A stretch of DNA of 64,000 nucleotides from Ruficoccus amylovorans (GTDB lineage Bacteria > Verrucomicrobiota > Verrucomicrobiia > Opitutales > Cerasicoccaceae). The stretch covers positions 124,001-188,000 of the forward strand of contig NZ_JACHVB010000034.1 of assembly GCF_014230085.1 (NCBI RefSeq). The letters run 5' to 3'. Below are positions 51,397 through 61,320 of this stretch, piece after piece. A program made the position numbers and the translations under genes. The notes beneath the pieces were generated by a model that did no database searches, was not told the origin of the DNA, and was given only the letters and a program-made list of their open reading frames with translations. Position 1 is the stretch's first letter. The number at the start of each line of letters is the position of its first letter.

Positions 51397-53091
51397 ATGA
51401 CCAAACAACTCACACTAGGCGCTACCGCCGTTGTCATGTCAGTCGCTTCGGCCTTTGCTGCGCCGATCGTGCTCGACCAAACGTACTCGGGCATTTCCTA
51501 TGACAGCGGACGGAAGATGTATCTTCTGACCGCGGACGTCAACCTCCCCGCCAACGGAAACGATGGCTACATCATCGAAGGAAATCTCGTCGTGCCCGCG
51601 GGCATGACCCTGACCCTGCAGCCGGGCGTCATCATGCGCGGCCAGCCGGAGTTTGATCCTAATACCGACATCCCCGGTGCTCTGGTTGTTGCCCGTGACG
51701 GTACGCTGATCGCCGAAGGCACCGCCAGCAACCCGATCATCTTCACGACCGCTGCTGATACCAACCGCCAGCGCTGGCAGTCCGGTGACACTTTCCTGGA
51801 CGCCGACCCGAAGAATAACCCGCTGCCTCCCGTCACCGTTGTTGACGCCGAGACCTCGTACGCCAACACCTCGCTGTGGGGAGCTGTTACGCTGCTCGGT
51901 AATGCGCCGACCAATCTCGGTATCAATGCTTCTGACGTGGGCTATGCTCCGTACACGACGCAGCCCGGACTCGGCATCATCGAAGGTTTTGGCATCAATG
52001 AGCCCGAGTTCGTATATGGTGGCAGCCAGCCCAATGACAGCTCTGGTTCCCTGCGTTACGTTTCGATCCGCCACACCGGTTCGACTTTCGGTAACGCCAG
52101 TGAGCAGCAGGGGCTGACCCTTGGCGCTGTTGGCTACGGCACTCAGCTCGAGTACATCGACATCTACTGCTCCTCGGACGACGGTATCGAGATCTTCGGC
52201 GGCACCGCAGCTTTGAAGTACCTCATGATCAGCTACGCCAAGGACGACTCCCTCGACCTTGACCAGGGCTACACCGGCTTTGTCCAGTTTGCCTTCATTC
52301 TCGGTAACGGCTTGGCTGGTGATACCGCCGCGCTGCTCGGACCGGCCAGCCTGGCTGAATGGGACGGCGACGACGTGGGCGAGCCCGGCAATAACCTGAA
52401 CACGGTTAACGGCGCTCCCTTCTCCAGCCCGACCCTGTACAACATCACCTTCTTCGGTGGCAACAGCCGGACCTTCAGCGACGGTGCGATCCTGCGCCTG
52501 CGCCACAACTTCGGCGGCAACCTCTACAACTCCATCGTTGCCTTCGCCGAAAACGGCCAGAACGGCCTGGTCAAGGTCCTCGGCTCCGACAACTACAATG
52601 TTGATGGCTCCAACACACCGCACGCCGCCATCCTCTATGGCTACCCGAACCCGAGTGCCACGGAACAGGCTGCTGCCGGTACCCTCAACATTGCCGGTAC
52701 GCTCTTCTGGAAGGTCGGTGACAGTGTCGCTGCCAATGTAGCTGCCAACGACACCACGCTGGAAATCCTCACCAATAATGCCACCTCCGGCGTGACCGGT
52801 ATCACCTGCCCTGGTGCCTTCGGTAACGTGGTCGCCAACTCCGGCGCCTCCAATCCGTTCTTCGGCCAGACCGGCAACGCTGCCGACGCCAACGACCAGA
52901 CCACCGCCAATGGTGTCAATCCGGTTCCGCTCTCGGCTACCGCGGTTGCGGCCACTGTCGGATACACAGGTACCTTCTTCGACGAAGTGACCTACAGCGG
53001 TGCCTTCGCGCCGAGCTTCTACACCCCGCTCTACACCAACGGATGGACCGCCATGAATGCTCGCGGCATCCTCGTCAATTCGGGCCTTTAA
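51397..53091 (+). CDS. Exported beta-helix-type protein next to the TonB receptor
   Basis: A 564-residue protein with a signal peptide (TLGATAVVMSVASAFAAPIV). The mature part is rich in Gly, Asn, Thr and short hydrophobic runs at regular spacing (YIIEGNLVVPAGMTLTLQPG, ALVVARDGTLIAEGTASNPI, LRYVSIRHTGSTFGNASEQQ, LEYIDIYCSSDDGIEIFGGT), the pattern of a right-handed parallel beta-helix. It has no lipobox. Proteins of this type are often encoded beside TonB-dependent receptors and may be surface partners or cargo of the receptor; that is inference. Codon use matches its neighbours. Confidence 0.75.
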   Translation: MTKQLTLGATAVVMSVASAFAAPIVLDQTYSGISYDSGRKMYLLTADVNLPANGNDGYIIEGNLVVPAGMTLTLQPGVIMRGQPEFDPNTDIPGALVVARDGTLIAEGTASNPIIFTTAADTNRQRWQSGDTFLDADPKNNPLPPVTVVDAETSYANTSLWGAVTLLGNAPTNLGINASDVGYAPYTTQPGLGIIEGFGINEPEFVYGGSQPNDSSGSLRYVSIRHTGSTFGNASEQQGLTLGAVGYGTQLEYIDIYCSSDDGIEIFGGTAALKYLMISYAKDDSLDLDQGYTGFVQFAFILGNGLAGDTAALLGPASLAEWDGDDVGEPGNNLNTVNGAPFSSPTLYNITFFGGNSRTFSDGAILRLRHNFGGNLYNSIVAFAENGQNGLVKVLGSDNYNVDGSNTPHAAILYGYPNPSATEQAAAGTLNIAGTLFWKVGDSVAANVAANDTTLEILTNNATSGVTGITCPGAFGNVVANSGASNPFFGQTGNAADANDQTTANGVNPVPLSATAVAATVGYTGTFFDEVTYSGAFAPSFYTPLYTNGWTAMNARGILVNSGL

Positions 53092-53131
53092 TCCTGGTCG
53101 AATTACAATTGTTAATAAACAAATCCTGATG

Positions 53132-53158
53132 CGCAGGGGAGGTTATCCCTCCCCTGCG
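53132..53158 (+). terminator. Perfect hairpin after the beta-helix gene
   Basis: CGCAGGGGAGG-TTATC-CCTCCCCTGCG, perfect 11-bp arms, 40 bp after the stop and 15 bp before the next ATG. No T-run follows, so it may be an attenuator or mRNA-stabilising hairpin rather than a full terminator. Confidence 0.5.
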
Positions 53159-53173
53159 ACAACATAAAAATCT

Positions 53174-53968
53174 ATGAAAAAAATCCTTCTCGCGACAGCC
53201 ATCTTTGGCGCCGCTTCTCTGCTGAACGCGGATATCCTGGTTGGCTTTTCCTTCAACGGTATGAGCAATGGCGGAAACAGCAGCTTTGCTGTGGGCGACA
53301 TTTCTGATATCACCGGTGACACCGATGCCGCTGATACTGGCGGCTTTCAGGGTACCTCCAACGGTAGCCTTTATTATGGAGGCACGAATGGTTCGAGTAA
53401 TTTCAATATGACGGGCGGTTTCCCTCCCGGCACTGCAGGTTACGAAGCATTCAATCTCCCGCAGAACAATATCCTGTCCGACCGTGTTGGTGCGCCGAAT
53501 CTGAACCAGTACACGACTCCGTCTTCACTGTTGTTCTACAATACGCCGTTCGGTGACGCCAGCGGGAGCACGTTTGTCATTGAGATCAATGGCCTGAGTG
53601 AAGGTGTTTACTCGGACATCGTTCTGAGCTATGCCGCCGCTAATCAAACTGGTACAGGCAGCTCCACTATCCTCTGGGAAGTGAGCTACACCAGCTTTGA
53701 CAGTGGCTTCTCCTCGATCAGTGAAGACACCGTCACCAGCACGATTGCCGATGGTGGTACGGGCCAGGCCTTCTCCCATAACGTTTCCGGCAGCGGTTCT
53801 TCCGTCTGGATTCGCGGGACGGTTGACAACATCGTCCTGGGTAACCCTCTGATGCTGGACAACATCCTCATCTCGGGTAACGTCGTGCCGGAGCCCTCCA
53901 CCTACGCGGCTATCGCTGGTGGTCTCGCACTCGCCTTCGTGGCCCTGCGCCGCCGTCTGCGCAAGTAG
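53174..53968 (+). CDS. PEP-CTERM sorting-domain protein
   Basis: A 264-residue exported protein with an N-terminal signal peptide (KKILLATAIFGAASLLNADI) and a C-terminal PEP-CTERM tripartite signal: VPEPSTYAAIAGG, a hydrophobic span and the basic end RRRLRK. The Gly/Asn/Ser/Thr-rich mature part is typical of surface or matrix proteins. PEP-CTERM signals are recognised by exosortase, whose gene is not in this window. A strong terminator follows. The proximity to the receptor and beta-helix protein suggests a common cell-surface programme. Confidence 0.92.
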   Translation: MKKILLATAIFGAASLLNADILVGFSFNGMSNGGNSSFAVGDISDITGDTDAADTGGFQGTSNGSLYYGGTNGSSNFNMTGGFPPGTAGYEAFNLPQNNILSDRVGAPNLNQYTTPSSLLFYNTPFGDASGSTFVIEINGLSEGVYSDIVLSYAAANQTGTGSSTILWEVSYTSFDSGFSSISEDTVTSTIADGGTGQAFSHNVSGSGSSVWIRGTVDNIVLGNPLMLDNILISGNVVPEPSTYAAIAGGLALAFVALRRRLRK

Positions 53969-54008
53969 TAGAGGACAAGGTTTTAAGAATACTGCACTGC
54001 TTTCATGC

Positions 54009-54040
54009 AAAAGCGCCTCCCGGTCGGGAGGCGCTTTTTT
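54009..54040 (+). terminator. Rho-independent terminator
   Basis: Stem GCGCCTCCC / GGGAGGCGC with a GGTC loop, flanked by AAAA and TTTTTT, about 40 bp after the PEP-CTERM gene and before convergent surE. Confidence 0.93.
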
Positions 54041-54092
54041 GTGACCGGGTAAGACCGGTGACGTGTATTCAAAAAGTATGACGTTAATTTGC

Positions 54093-54875
54093 TCAGACGG
54101 GAACGGGAGCGGCGATGGAGGCCAGGTCGAGCACGGTGTGGCTGACTTTGCCCGCGTTGAGTGCCTCCATGTCGTCGAGTTGGCCGTCGGGGGCGGGTTC
54201 GCGTTCGACCTTGTTGAAGCGGAAGGAGCTGTCTCCGGCTTTTGCGAAAAGCGAGTGCATCGGCATAGGGGAGGGGATCGTGCGCACAACTTCGCTGTCG
54301 GCGAAGGTGCGCCGGGGGAAGTTGATGTTGTGCACGGTGGGGGAGGCGGGCTTTTGCCCGACGAGAGAGAGGGCGATCTTCGTGCTCAAGGCGGCGGCGC
54401 AGCGGACGGAGTCGGCCATTTCGCCTTCGGCGCGGCCGTGCTTTTCGCGGATGGCTTCGAAGTCCACCTGCGGGATGACATGGGAAAAGGCGACGGCGGG
54501 CAGCCCCCAGAAGGCCCCCTCCATTGCCCCGGCCACGGTGCCGGAGGAGAGGATGAGCGGCAGGCAGGCGTTGTAGCCCAGGTTGATGCCGGAGCAGACC
54601 ACGTCGGGCTTACGTTCGCCCATGAGGTGTCCGAGGGCGATGTTTACGCAGTCGCTGGGCGTGCCGTCGAGTGCGTAGGCAGTGCAGCCGAGAGTTTCGT
54701 TTTCGGCGATGTGGACTTCGCGGCGCCGGCTCATGGCGCGGCCGATCCAGCTCTGCTCACCCATCGGGGCGGCCACGACCACCTCAAAATCGTTCTGCAT
54801 CGCCTCGACCAGCACCCGCAGGAACCAGGAGTCGATGCCATCGTCGTTCGTAATCAGTGCAAGCGGTTTGGACAT
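54093..54875 (-). CDS. surE: 5'/3'-nucleotidase SurE
   Basis: A 260-residue metal-dependent nucleoside monophosphatase of the SurE family. The N-terminal metal site is LITNDDGIDS (N10, D11, D12). AAPMGEQSWIGRAMS, the YALDGTPSDCVNIAL block, VVCSGINLGYNACLPLILSS and GTVAGAMEGAFWGLPAVAFS follow as in E. coli SurE. It dephosphorylates nucleotides and short polyphosphates, with a role in stationary-phase survival. It lies 7 bp downstream of the AT-rich membrane protein gene on the same strand. Confidence 0.96.
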   Translation of the reverse strand: MSKPLALITNDDGIDSWFLRVLVEAMQNDFEVVVAAPMGEQSWIGRAMSRRREVHIAENETLGCTAYALDGTPSDCVNIALGHLMGERKPDVVCSGINLGYNACLPLILSSGTVAGAMEGAFWGLPAVAFSHVIPQVDFEAIREKHGRAEGEMADSVRCAAALSTKIALSLVGQKPASPTVHNINFPRRTFADSEVVRTIPSPMPMHSLFAKAGDSSFRFNKVEREPAPDGQLDDMEALNAGKVSHTVLDLASIAAPVPV

Positions 54876-54882
54876 TGGGTTA

Positions 54883-55344
54883 TTAATTCAAAAAAAGGCA
54901 GATTAGTCCAGCAACACCGCCCAGAATAAAGCAGGCAAATCCAATGAGTCCCAAACGTTTTTCTGTTTTGCCCGAAGAGACTAGAGATTGATCGTTTGAT
55001 TGGAGTTCTTCGTGACTGATGTTACCCTGAAAGAATTCCGAGACGTCATTCTGCCAATTCTTGAACAGTTTGGCGCATGAAAAATATGCGTATGCAACCA
55101 GGCATCCACTTAGAATGATGCCGATAAAGAACAATAATAGAGATGTAATGATCAGCCAACTGTAGAAAATGTTGTTCGCAGCGCCAATGAAGCTCAACGT
55201 AGTAATCGCTCCACCAGAATTCGTTACCATTAGGTATTTAATCGATTCTTTACCCCATTCTTTCTCCAACTCATAGAGTTGTTCCCATCTTGTCTCTATT
55301 TGGATTTTTCTTTTTTCCCACTCGATGTGTTTTTCTGCTGTCAT
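54883..55344 (-). CDS. Small two-to-four-span membrane protein, AT-rich
   Basis: A 153-residue protein of unknown function. A charged N-terminal helix (KHIEWEKRKIQIETRWEQLY) precedes a hydrophobic stretch around 52-75, a second (YSWLIITSLLLFFIGIILSG) and a C-terminal span (LGLIGFACFILGGVAGLICL). By eye its GC content is near 40 percent, well below the genes on both sides, and it uses many A/T-ending codons, which suggests recent acquisition. It is flanked by surE downstream and by a terminator and repeat upstream. Confidence 0.7.
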   Translation of the reverse strand: MTAEKHIEWEKRKIQIETRWEQLYELEKEWGKESIKYLMVTNSGGAITTLSFIGAANNIFYSWLIITSLLLFFIGIILSGCLVAYAYFSCAKLFKNWQNDVSEFFQGNISHEELQSNDQSLVSSGKTEKRLGLIGFACFILGGVAGLICLFLN

Positions 55345-55382
55345 ACATAATGGCTTTTATAAATATCCTTTATTGGCAAAAG

Positions 55383-55413
55383 AAAAATCCCGGTTCCTTG
55401 CGGAACCGGGATT
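55383..55413. terminator. Terminator downstream of pnp
   Basis: AAATCCCGGTTCC-TTGC-GGAACCGGGATTT, a perfect 13-bp stem with A/T-runs that can act on both strands. It lies about 100 bp past the pnp stop and just ahead of the AT-rich membrane protein gene. Confidence 0.85.
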
Positions 55414-55458
55414 TGCTAAAGAATGTTGCCTGTGGATGGCAGTGTCCCTCGCGGGATA

Positions 55459-55496
55459 GGAGCCTTTTGGCTCCGTAAGGGCAGAGCCCTTCAATG
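55459..55496. repeat. Two-hairpin repeat, copy 2
   Basis: GGAGCC-TTTT-GGCTCC, then GTAA, then GGGC-AGA-GCCC and TTCAATG. It is closely similar to 18345-18382. Here both stems are perfect. It lies 15 bp after the pnp stop, between the gene and its terminator. Confidence 0.6.
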
Positions 55497-55510
55497 CCAC
55501 TAGGTGCAAC

Positions 55511-57766
55511 CTAGTCGCGGCGGCGGCGGTCGCCACGGTCGCCACCACGGCCTCCGCGATCACCACCACGGCCACGTCCGCCACGGTCGCCGCGATCACC
55601 ACGGTCACCGCTGCGCTCGGGCTTGGGCTTGGGCTCGTAGGGGATGCCCTGGGCTTCGGCGAGGGCGGCGCGGCGGCTCAGGCGAACCTTGCCACGGTCG
55701 TCACGACCGATGCACTTGACCACGATTTCGTCGCCAACCTTGCAGACGTCCTCGACCTTTTCGACGCGGAAGTCGGCCAGCTCGGAGACGTGGACGAGGC
55801 CTTCCTGGCCGGGGAGGCATTCGACGAAAGCGCCGAACTCCTTGGTCGAGCGGACGATGCCCTTGTAGGTCTTACCGTCTTCGATTTCGGCGGTGACCAT
55901 TTCGACTTCCTTGACGGCGCGGGCCATGCTCTCGCCATCGGTGGCGAAGACGTTGACGCGGCCGCTGTTGTCTTCGGCGATGTCGATCTGCGCGCCGGTG
56001 ATTTCGGTGATGCGCTTGATGTTCTTGCCGCCGGGGCCGATCAGCATGCCGATCTTTTCCGGGTCGATCTGGAGGGTTTCGATGCGCGGGGCATGTTCCT
56101 TCAGCTCGGAGTTCGGGCTGGCGATGGCGGCGGTCATGACGCTCAGGATCTTGTCGCGGGCGATCTTGTTGCGCTTGATCGCTTCCTTGGCGATTTCGAA
56201 GGGCAGACCGTGGATCTTGAGGTCGAGCTGGAAGCCGGTGATGCCTTCGCTCGTGCCGCAGATCTTGAAGTCCATGTCACCGAAGTGGTCTTCGGCACCG
56301 ATGATGTCCGTCAGGATGACGTGCTGGTTGATCTTGCCGTTCTCGTCGGTCTTGGTGACGAGGCCGCAGGAGATCCCGGCGACGGGCGCGGTGATCGGCA
56401 CGCCGGCGTCCATCAGGGCGAGGGTGCCGCCGCAGACGGAGGCCATGGAGGTCGAGCCGTTGGACTCCATGATGTCGGAGACCACGCGGATGGCGTAGGG
56501 GAACTCGTCCTCGGGCGGGAGCACGGGCAGGAGCGAACGCTCGGCCAGCGCGCCGTGACCGATCTCGCGGCGACCGGGGCCGGTGAAGCGGCCGGTTTCG
56601 CCGACGGAAAAGGGCGGGAAGTTGTAGTGCAGGATGAAGGACTTCGAGCGGGGACCGCCGGTGAGGCCGTCAAGCTCCTGGGTGTCGCGGGTGGTGCCGA
56701 GCGTGACATTGACGACGCTCTGGGTCTCACCGCGTTGGAAGAGGGCGGAGCCGTGGACGCGCGGGAGCACGTCGGTCTCGCAGGAGATGGCGCGCAGGTC
56801 CTCGGGGCCGCGGCCGTCAACGCGCTTGCCGGAGTCGAGGATGTTCTGGCGGTAAACTTCTTCCTGAAGAACTTCGAAGGCCATCGCGATCTGGTTCTCG
56901 TCGAAGTTTTCTTCGCCGACCTTTGCCTTCACAAACTCGGCGGTGCTTTCCTTGAGGGCGTCCACAGCGGCCTCGCGGTCCTGCTTCTTGTCCTGGAAAA
57001 CGGCTTCGGCGAGTTTGCCGGCTGTCTGTTCGCGGCACATGTCGAGGATTTCGGGCTTGGCGTTGTGCAGCTCGAATTCCTTCTTGGCCTTGGCCACCTG
57101 GGCGGCGAGGTCCTTCTGCGCGGCGATGATGGGCTGGATGGCCTTGTGGGCGAACTCCAGGGCCTCGACGAAGCGCTCGTCGGTCATCTGGTCGGCCGAG
57201 CCTTCGATCATCATCATTTCGTTTTCGTTGCCGACGTAGATGAGGTCGAGGGTGGATTCAAACATCTGCTCGTTGGTCGGGTTGACCACGAACTCGCCGT
57301 CGATTTCGCCGAGGCGGATGCAGCCGATGGGGCCGTTCCACGGCACGTCGGAGCACATGAGGGCGGCGGAAGCGCCGTTGACCATGAGGATGTCCGGTTC
57401 GTTGACCAGGTCGGTGGTCATGAGCATGCCGATGACCTGGACTTCATTGAGGAAGCCCTTGGGGAAGAGCGGACGCAGGGGACGGTCGCAGAGGCGGGAA
57501 GTAAGGATTTCCTTTTCCGAGGGGCGACCTTCGCGCTTGAAGTACCCGCCCGGGAAACGCCCGGCGGCGGAGAACTTTTCGCGGTAGTCAACCGTCAGGG
57601 GGAAGAAGTCCTGGCCGGGCCGCATGGAGTTGGCGGCGGTGGCGCTGACGAAAACTTCCGTTTCCCCCAGAGAGATGGTGACGGCACCGCTGGCCTGCTT
57701 GGCGATGGTGCCCGTCGAGATCGTGATTCCGAGGTCACTGGCTGTGACCGAGTATTTTTGCTTCAT
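55511..57766 (-). CDS. pnp: Polyribonucleotide nucleotidyltransferase (PNPase)
   Basis: A 751-residue 3'-5' phosphorolytic exoribonuclease. Two RNase PH domains (about 10-215 and 310-545) flank a helical linker; [34 protein letters not shown] and [20 protein letters not shown] mark them. A KH domain ([20 protein letters not shown]) and an S1 domain ([20 protein letters not shown]) follow. The C-terminus has an added tail of about 40 residues rich in Arg-Gly-Asp ([20 protein letters not shown]), absent from E. coli PNPase and likely to add RNA binding. It follows rpsO, the common order, with a terminator between. Confidence 0.97.
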   Translation of the reverse strand: MKQKYSVTASDLGITISTGTIAKQASGAVTISLGETEVFVSATAANSMRPGQDFFPLTVDYREKFSAAGRFPGGYFKREGRPSEKEILTSRLCDRPLRPLFPKGFLNEVQVIGMLMTTDLVNEPDILMVNGASAALMCSDVPWNGPIGCIRLGEIDGEFVVNPTNEQMFESTLDLIYVGNENEMMMIEGSADQMTDERFVEALEFAHKAIQPIIAAQKDLAAQVAKAKKEFELHNAKPEILDMCREQTAGKLAEAVFQDKKQDREAAVDALKESTAEFVKAKVGEENFDENQIAMAFEVLQEEVYRQNILDSGKRVDGRGPEDLRAISCETDVLPRVHGSALFQRGETQSVVNVTLGTTRDTQELDGLTGGPRSKSFILHYNFPPFSVGETGRFTGPGRREIGHGALAERSLLPVLPPEDEFPYAIRVVSDIMESNGSTSMASVCGGTLALMDAGVPITAPVAGISCGLVTKTDENGKINQHVILTDIIGAEDHFGDMDFKICGTSEGITGFQLDLKIHGLPFEIAKEAIKRNKIARDKILSVMTAAIASPNSELKEHAPRIETLQIDPEKIGMLIGPGGKNIKRITEITGAQIDIAEDNSGRVNVFATDGESMARAVKEVEMVTAEIEDGKTYKGIVRSTKEFGAFVECLPGQEGLVHVSELADFRVEKVEDVCKVGDEIVVKCIGRDDRGKVRLSRRAALAEAQGIPYEPKPKPERSGDRGDRGDRGGRGRGGDRGGRGGDRGDRRRRD

Positions 57767-57891
57767 AGGATTGTATCTTATTCTTGGATATGCCGGGGAC
57801 GGGTCGGACGTCGTAGCGCCGGCATGACGCTTAGGGTTTGTTCAGGGCCGGGTCCGCAGGCTCGGAAGCGCACGGGCCTGCCCCAAAAGTG

Positions 57892-57930
57892 ATAAAAAAG
57901 CCGCCCGAACATGCGTTGGGCGGCCTTTGC
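57892..57930 (-). terminator. Terminator between rpsO and pnp
   Basis: On the minus strand GGCCGCCCAAC pairs with GTTCGGGCGGC around GCAT and is followed by TTTTTTATCA. It lies directly after the rpsO stop. Confidence 0.8.
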
Positions 57931-57935
57931 TGGGA

Positions 57936-58202
57936 CTAGCGGCGCAGACCGAGGCGGGCGATGAGCTCGTTGTACTTGTCGAGCTGGGTCCGCTTCAGGT
58001 AGTTGAGGAGCTTTCTGCGGCGCGAGGTCATGGCGATCAGCCCGCGGCGCGAGTGGAAGTCTTTCCGGTGCGTGCGCAGGTGGTCCGTGAGGTGGGCGAT
58101 ACGGGCCGTCAGAAGCGCAACCTGCACTTCGCACGAGCCGGTGTCCTTTTCGTGGACCTTGTATTCTCCGATAACCTTGTTTTTGTCTACAGCTTCAGCC
58201 AT
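57936..58202 (-). CDS. rpsO: 30S ribosomal protein S15
   Basis: An 88-residue protein of the standard S15 length, binding the central domain of 16S rRNA. Key helices are present: [40 protein letters not shown] and [20 protein letters not shown]. The start is the ATG at 58202; the open frame continues upstream but those residues do not belong to S15. In many bacteria S15 represses its own mRNA through a leader structure. A hairpin (CAGCGCCC/GGGCGCTG) lies about 80 bp upstream, which is only suggestive. Confidence 0.97.
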   Translation of the reverse strand: MAEAVDKNKVIGEYKVHEKDTGSCEVQVALLTARIAHLTDHLRTHRKDFHSRRGLIAMTSRRRKLLNYLKRTQLDKYNELIARLGLRR

Positions 58203-58510
58203 TTGATGTTTTTCTATTGCACGACGCCTGGACCGCTCGAAGGAGGGTCGTACTTCCAGCCACTCGCCGGGAGTACCGTTAACAGCGCCCGTGGGCGCTG
58301 GGCCGCGGAAGCGGGCGAACGAGCCGCCGACTTCTAACGCAAAGGCAAGGAGCATGTGGTTTTACCGGCGGCTTTCAAGGACTTTTTTCGCGCCCCTTGC
58401 GCCCAGGAAGTGGCTGGATTGGAGCGTTACGGAGAGTCGCCGCAGTCCAATTGGCCTGACCCGAAAGCTTTTCCGCGCCCAGGATTCCGGCGGGGCTTTC
58501 GGAACCCTGA

Positions 58511-58541
58511 GCGCGGACCGCATGCGTGCCTGCGGCCCGCT
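58511..58541. repeat. REP-like hairpin, copy 1
   Basis: GCGGACCGCA-TGCGTGCC-TGCGGCCCGCT: arms with one mismatch around an 8-nt loop. The same loop and right arm occur at 61018-61047. The two copies bracket the MarR-GSMT-SDMT genes. Confidence 0.75.
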
Positions 58542-58663
58542 GACCAGCCCGAGGTTTCCTGTTCGGTACTACGGACCGGCTTATCATAGGAGAAGGATAA
58601 CCGTATAATATTCCGCTTGGAGTATATATCTGTGGGATGCGCAATAAGGTTCTTGACCAAATG

Positions 58664-58677
58664 ATTCGTGTGCGAAT
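58664..58677. promoter_or_regulatory. Candidate MarR operator
   Basis: ATTCG-TGTG-CGAAT, a perfect inverted repeat 15 bp upstream of the MarR start codon. A second TGCGAA block follows at 58683-58688. MarR proteins usually bind such 5-bp-arm palindromes overlapping their own promoters, so autorepression is plausible but untested. Confidence 0.4.
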
Positions 58678-58691
58678 AATGGTGCGAACAT

Positions 58692-59264
58692 ATGCCGATT
58701 CCTGATTCAAAGGGCTTGCCGGAGGTTGAAATGCCGTCGGACGCAGGCCTGGAAACGCTGCCGCTGGTTCCCAGGGGGCGCTACGACCTGCGCATCCTGA
58801 AGTCGCTGCGGCGGATTATCCGCTCGGTGGACGTTTATTCGCGGCGGTTGGCGCACGAGCACGGCGTGACTGTGCCGCAACTGGTCTGCTTGCTTAAGCT
58901 CGACGAGTTGGGCGCGCTGACGCTGAAGGAGCTTTCGGAAGAGGTTTTTTTAAGTCCGAGCACGTTGGTGGGAATCATTGACCGGCTGGAGGCGCATGGG
59001 CTGATCGCCCGCCGCCGCTCGGTACGCGACCGACGCAAGGTCCGGCTCGACCTGACCGAAAAGGGGAGCGCCCTGGTAGCGGCTTCGCCTTCGCCGTTGC
59101 AGGACGGGTTGGCCCAGGGATTGGAGGGGTTGCCTGAGCTTGAGCGGGCCACCATCGCCCTGTCGTTGGAGAAAATTTTGGACCTGATGGAGGGCATGCC
59201 CGCAGTGGAGACGCACGCGGAGGCCGCCCCCATTTTGGAGACTCGCCCCGACCTCAAGGCCTGA
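58692..59264 (+). CDS. MarR family transcriptional regulator
   Basis: A 190-residue winged-helix protein. The MarR core is clear: VYSRRLAHEHGVTVPQLVCL, the recognition part LTLKELSEEVFLSPSTLVGI, IDRLEAHGLIARRRSVRDRR and the wing KVRLDLTEKGSALV. The N-terminal 30 and C-terminal 25 residues are extra. It is 43 bp upstream of the glycine methyltransferase gene on the same strand, so it probably controls betaine synthesis in response to osmotic or related stress. The exact signal cannot be read. Confidence 0.93.
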   Translation: MPIPDSKGLPEVEMPSDAGLETLPLVPRGRYDLRILKSLRRIIRSVDVYSRRLAHEHGVTVPQLVCLLKLDELGALTLKELSEEVFLSPSTLVGIIDRLEAHGLIARRRSVRDRRKVRLDLTEKGSALVAASPSPLQDGLAQGLEGLPELERATIALSLEKILDLMEGMPAVETHAEAAPILETRPDLKA

Positions 59265-59307
59265 GTGGCCGCGCCGGGCACGGGGACCGGCATATTTTTT
59301 GGGATTT

Positions 59308-60128
<821 letters not shown>

Positions 60129-60132
<4 letters not shown>

Positions 60133-60959
60133 GCGAAGTTGTTGCCAAAACCGAGCAGTACTACGACAGCCGCGACGCGGATGAATTCTACTACCAGGTC
60201 TGGGGCGGGGAGGACATCCACATCGGGATGTACCATCGGCGCGAAGAGTCGATCTTCGAGGCCAGCCGCCGCACGGTCGAACGCATGTCTGCCCGGCTGG
60301 AGGACTACGTCGCCGGGAGCACGGTGGTGGACATCGGTTCGGGGTACGGTGGTGCTGCCCGCTACCTGGCCCGCGAAAAGGGGTACCGCGTCCATTGCCT
60401 GAACCTCAGTCGCGTGCAGAATACCCGCAACCGCCAGATGAACGACGAGCAGACCCTTTCGGTCCTGATCGATGTGGTGGACGGTAATTTCGAGGACATG
60501 CCTTTCAACGACGGGCTGGCGGATATTGTCTGGTCACAGGATGCTATCCTGCACAGTGGGGACCGTTTCCAGGTCTTCCGTGAGGTGGACCGCATCCTCA
60601 AGCCTGGCGGTCGCTTCGTTTTTACAGACCCAATGCAGAAAGGCGGAGTGGGCCGCGATGCCCTGCAACCCGTTCTGGACCGCATCCATCTGGACACGAT
60701 GGGTTCCGTGGAGGACTACGACAGCTACGCCGAAAAACTGGGCTGGGAGAAGACCGGATTTGATGACCACAGTGACCAGCTTCCGATCCATTATCAGGCC
60801 GTGCTAAGCAATCTGGAGCAGCGTGAGCAGGAACTTGCCGACATGATTAACGCGGAGTACATTACGTCCATGAAACGCGGCCTGCGCCACTGGATTGACG
60901 CCGGGAATGCAGGTCTGCTGACGTGGGGAATCCTGGCCTACCAGAAGGGCAGAGGCTAA
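60129..60959 (+). CDS. Sarcosine/dimethylglycine N-methyltransferase
   Basis: A 276-residue SAM-dependent enzyme that completes methylation of sarcosine and dimethylglycine to glycine betaine. It matches the halophile SDMT family: QYYDSRDADEFYYQVWGGED, HIGMYHRREESIFEASRRTV, the SAM motif VVDIGSGYGGAARYLAREKG, NLSRVQNTRNRQ, and DIVWSQDAILHSGDRFQVFR. GSMT and SDMT are expected to be co-translated given the 4-bp overlap. A REP-like hairpin follows 59 bp downstream. Confidence 0.95.
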
Positions 60960-61017
60960 GATCGGTGGAGTCTGCACCGGGCGAAGCTGCCTTTCTTGAA
61001 AAAACCGGTAGCTCAGG

Positions 61018-61047
61018 AGCGGGCCGCATGCGTGCCTGCGGCCCGCT
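61018..61047. repeat. REP-like hairpin, copy 2
   Basis: AGCGGGCCGCA-TGCGTGCC-TGCGGCCCGCT: perfect 11-bp arms around the same 8-nt loop as copy 1 at 58511-58541. It lies just downstream of the SDMT gene. Confidence 0.8.
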
Positions 61048-61320
61048 TGCCAGTACGATTAGCCATGGATGGTTGTTTTGTACTGGCGAGATTCCCTGAG
61101 GAACCTATTTTGTATGCTGTCTATCACGGGATTTTCCGAGGGTGGAAAGTCAAGTGGATGGGGACTTCCAGAAGGGGAACGAGTGCTTTTCGGGGTAATG
61201 ATTATCTATCGGCCAGTTTAAGTATAATTTAAGAGCCCATTAGATAATTTGATGTAATGCAAAGTGCTTGCAGAACGCGCAGGCGCAAAGCCCCATACGG
61301 CCTGTCCATTTATAGCGTTT

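Larger units (their letters stand above)
58203..58691. other. Divergent intergenic region, rpsO / betaine operon
   Basis: About 490 bp between the divergent rpsO and MarR genes. It holds the rpsO leader with a short hairpin near 58280-58297, a REP-like hairpin at 58511-58541 and a palindrome at 58664-58677. No gene is supported here. Confidence 0.5.

Noticed and set aside
55790-57892. A 700-codon open frame antisense to pnp
   Set aside because: It mirrors the codon structure of pnp in high-GC DNA, has no recognisable domain and a composition (Val/Gly/Asp/His-rich) typical of antisense shadows.
60996-61232. A 78-codon open frame after the betaine operon
   Set aside because: Its first part is the REP-like hairpin itself, and no family or ribosome binding site supports translation.
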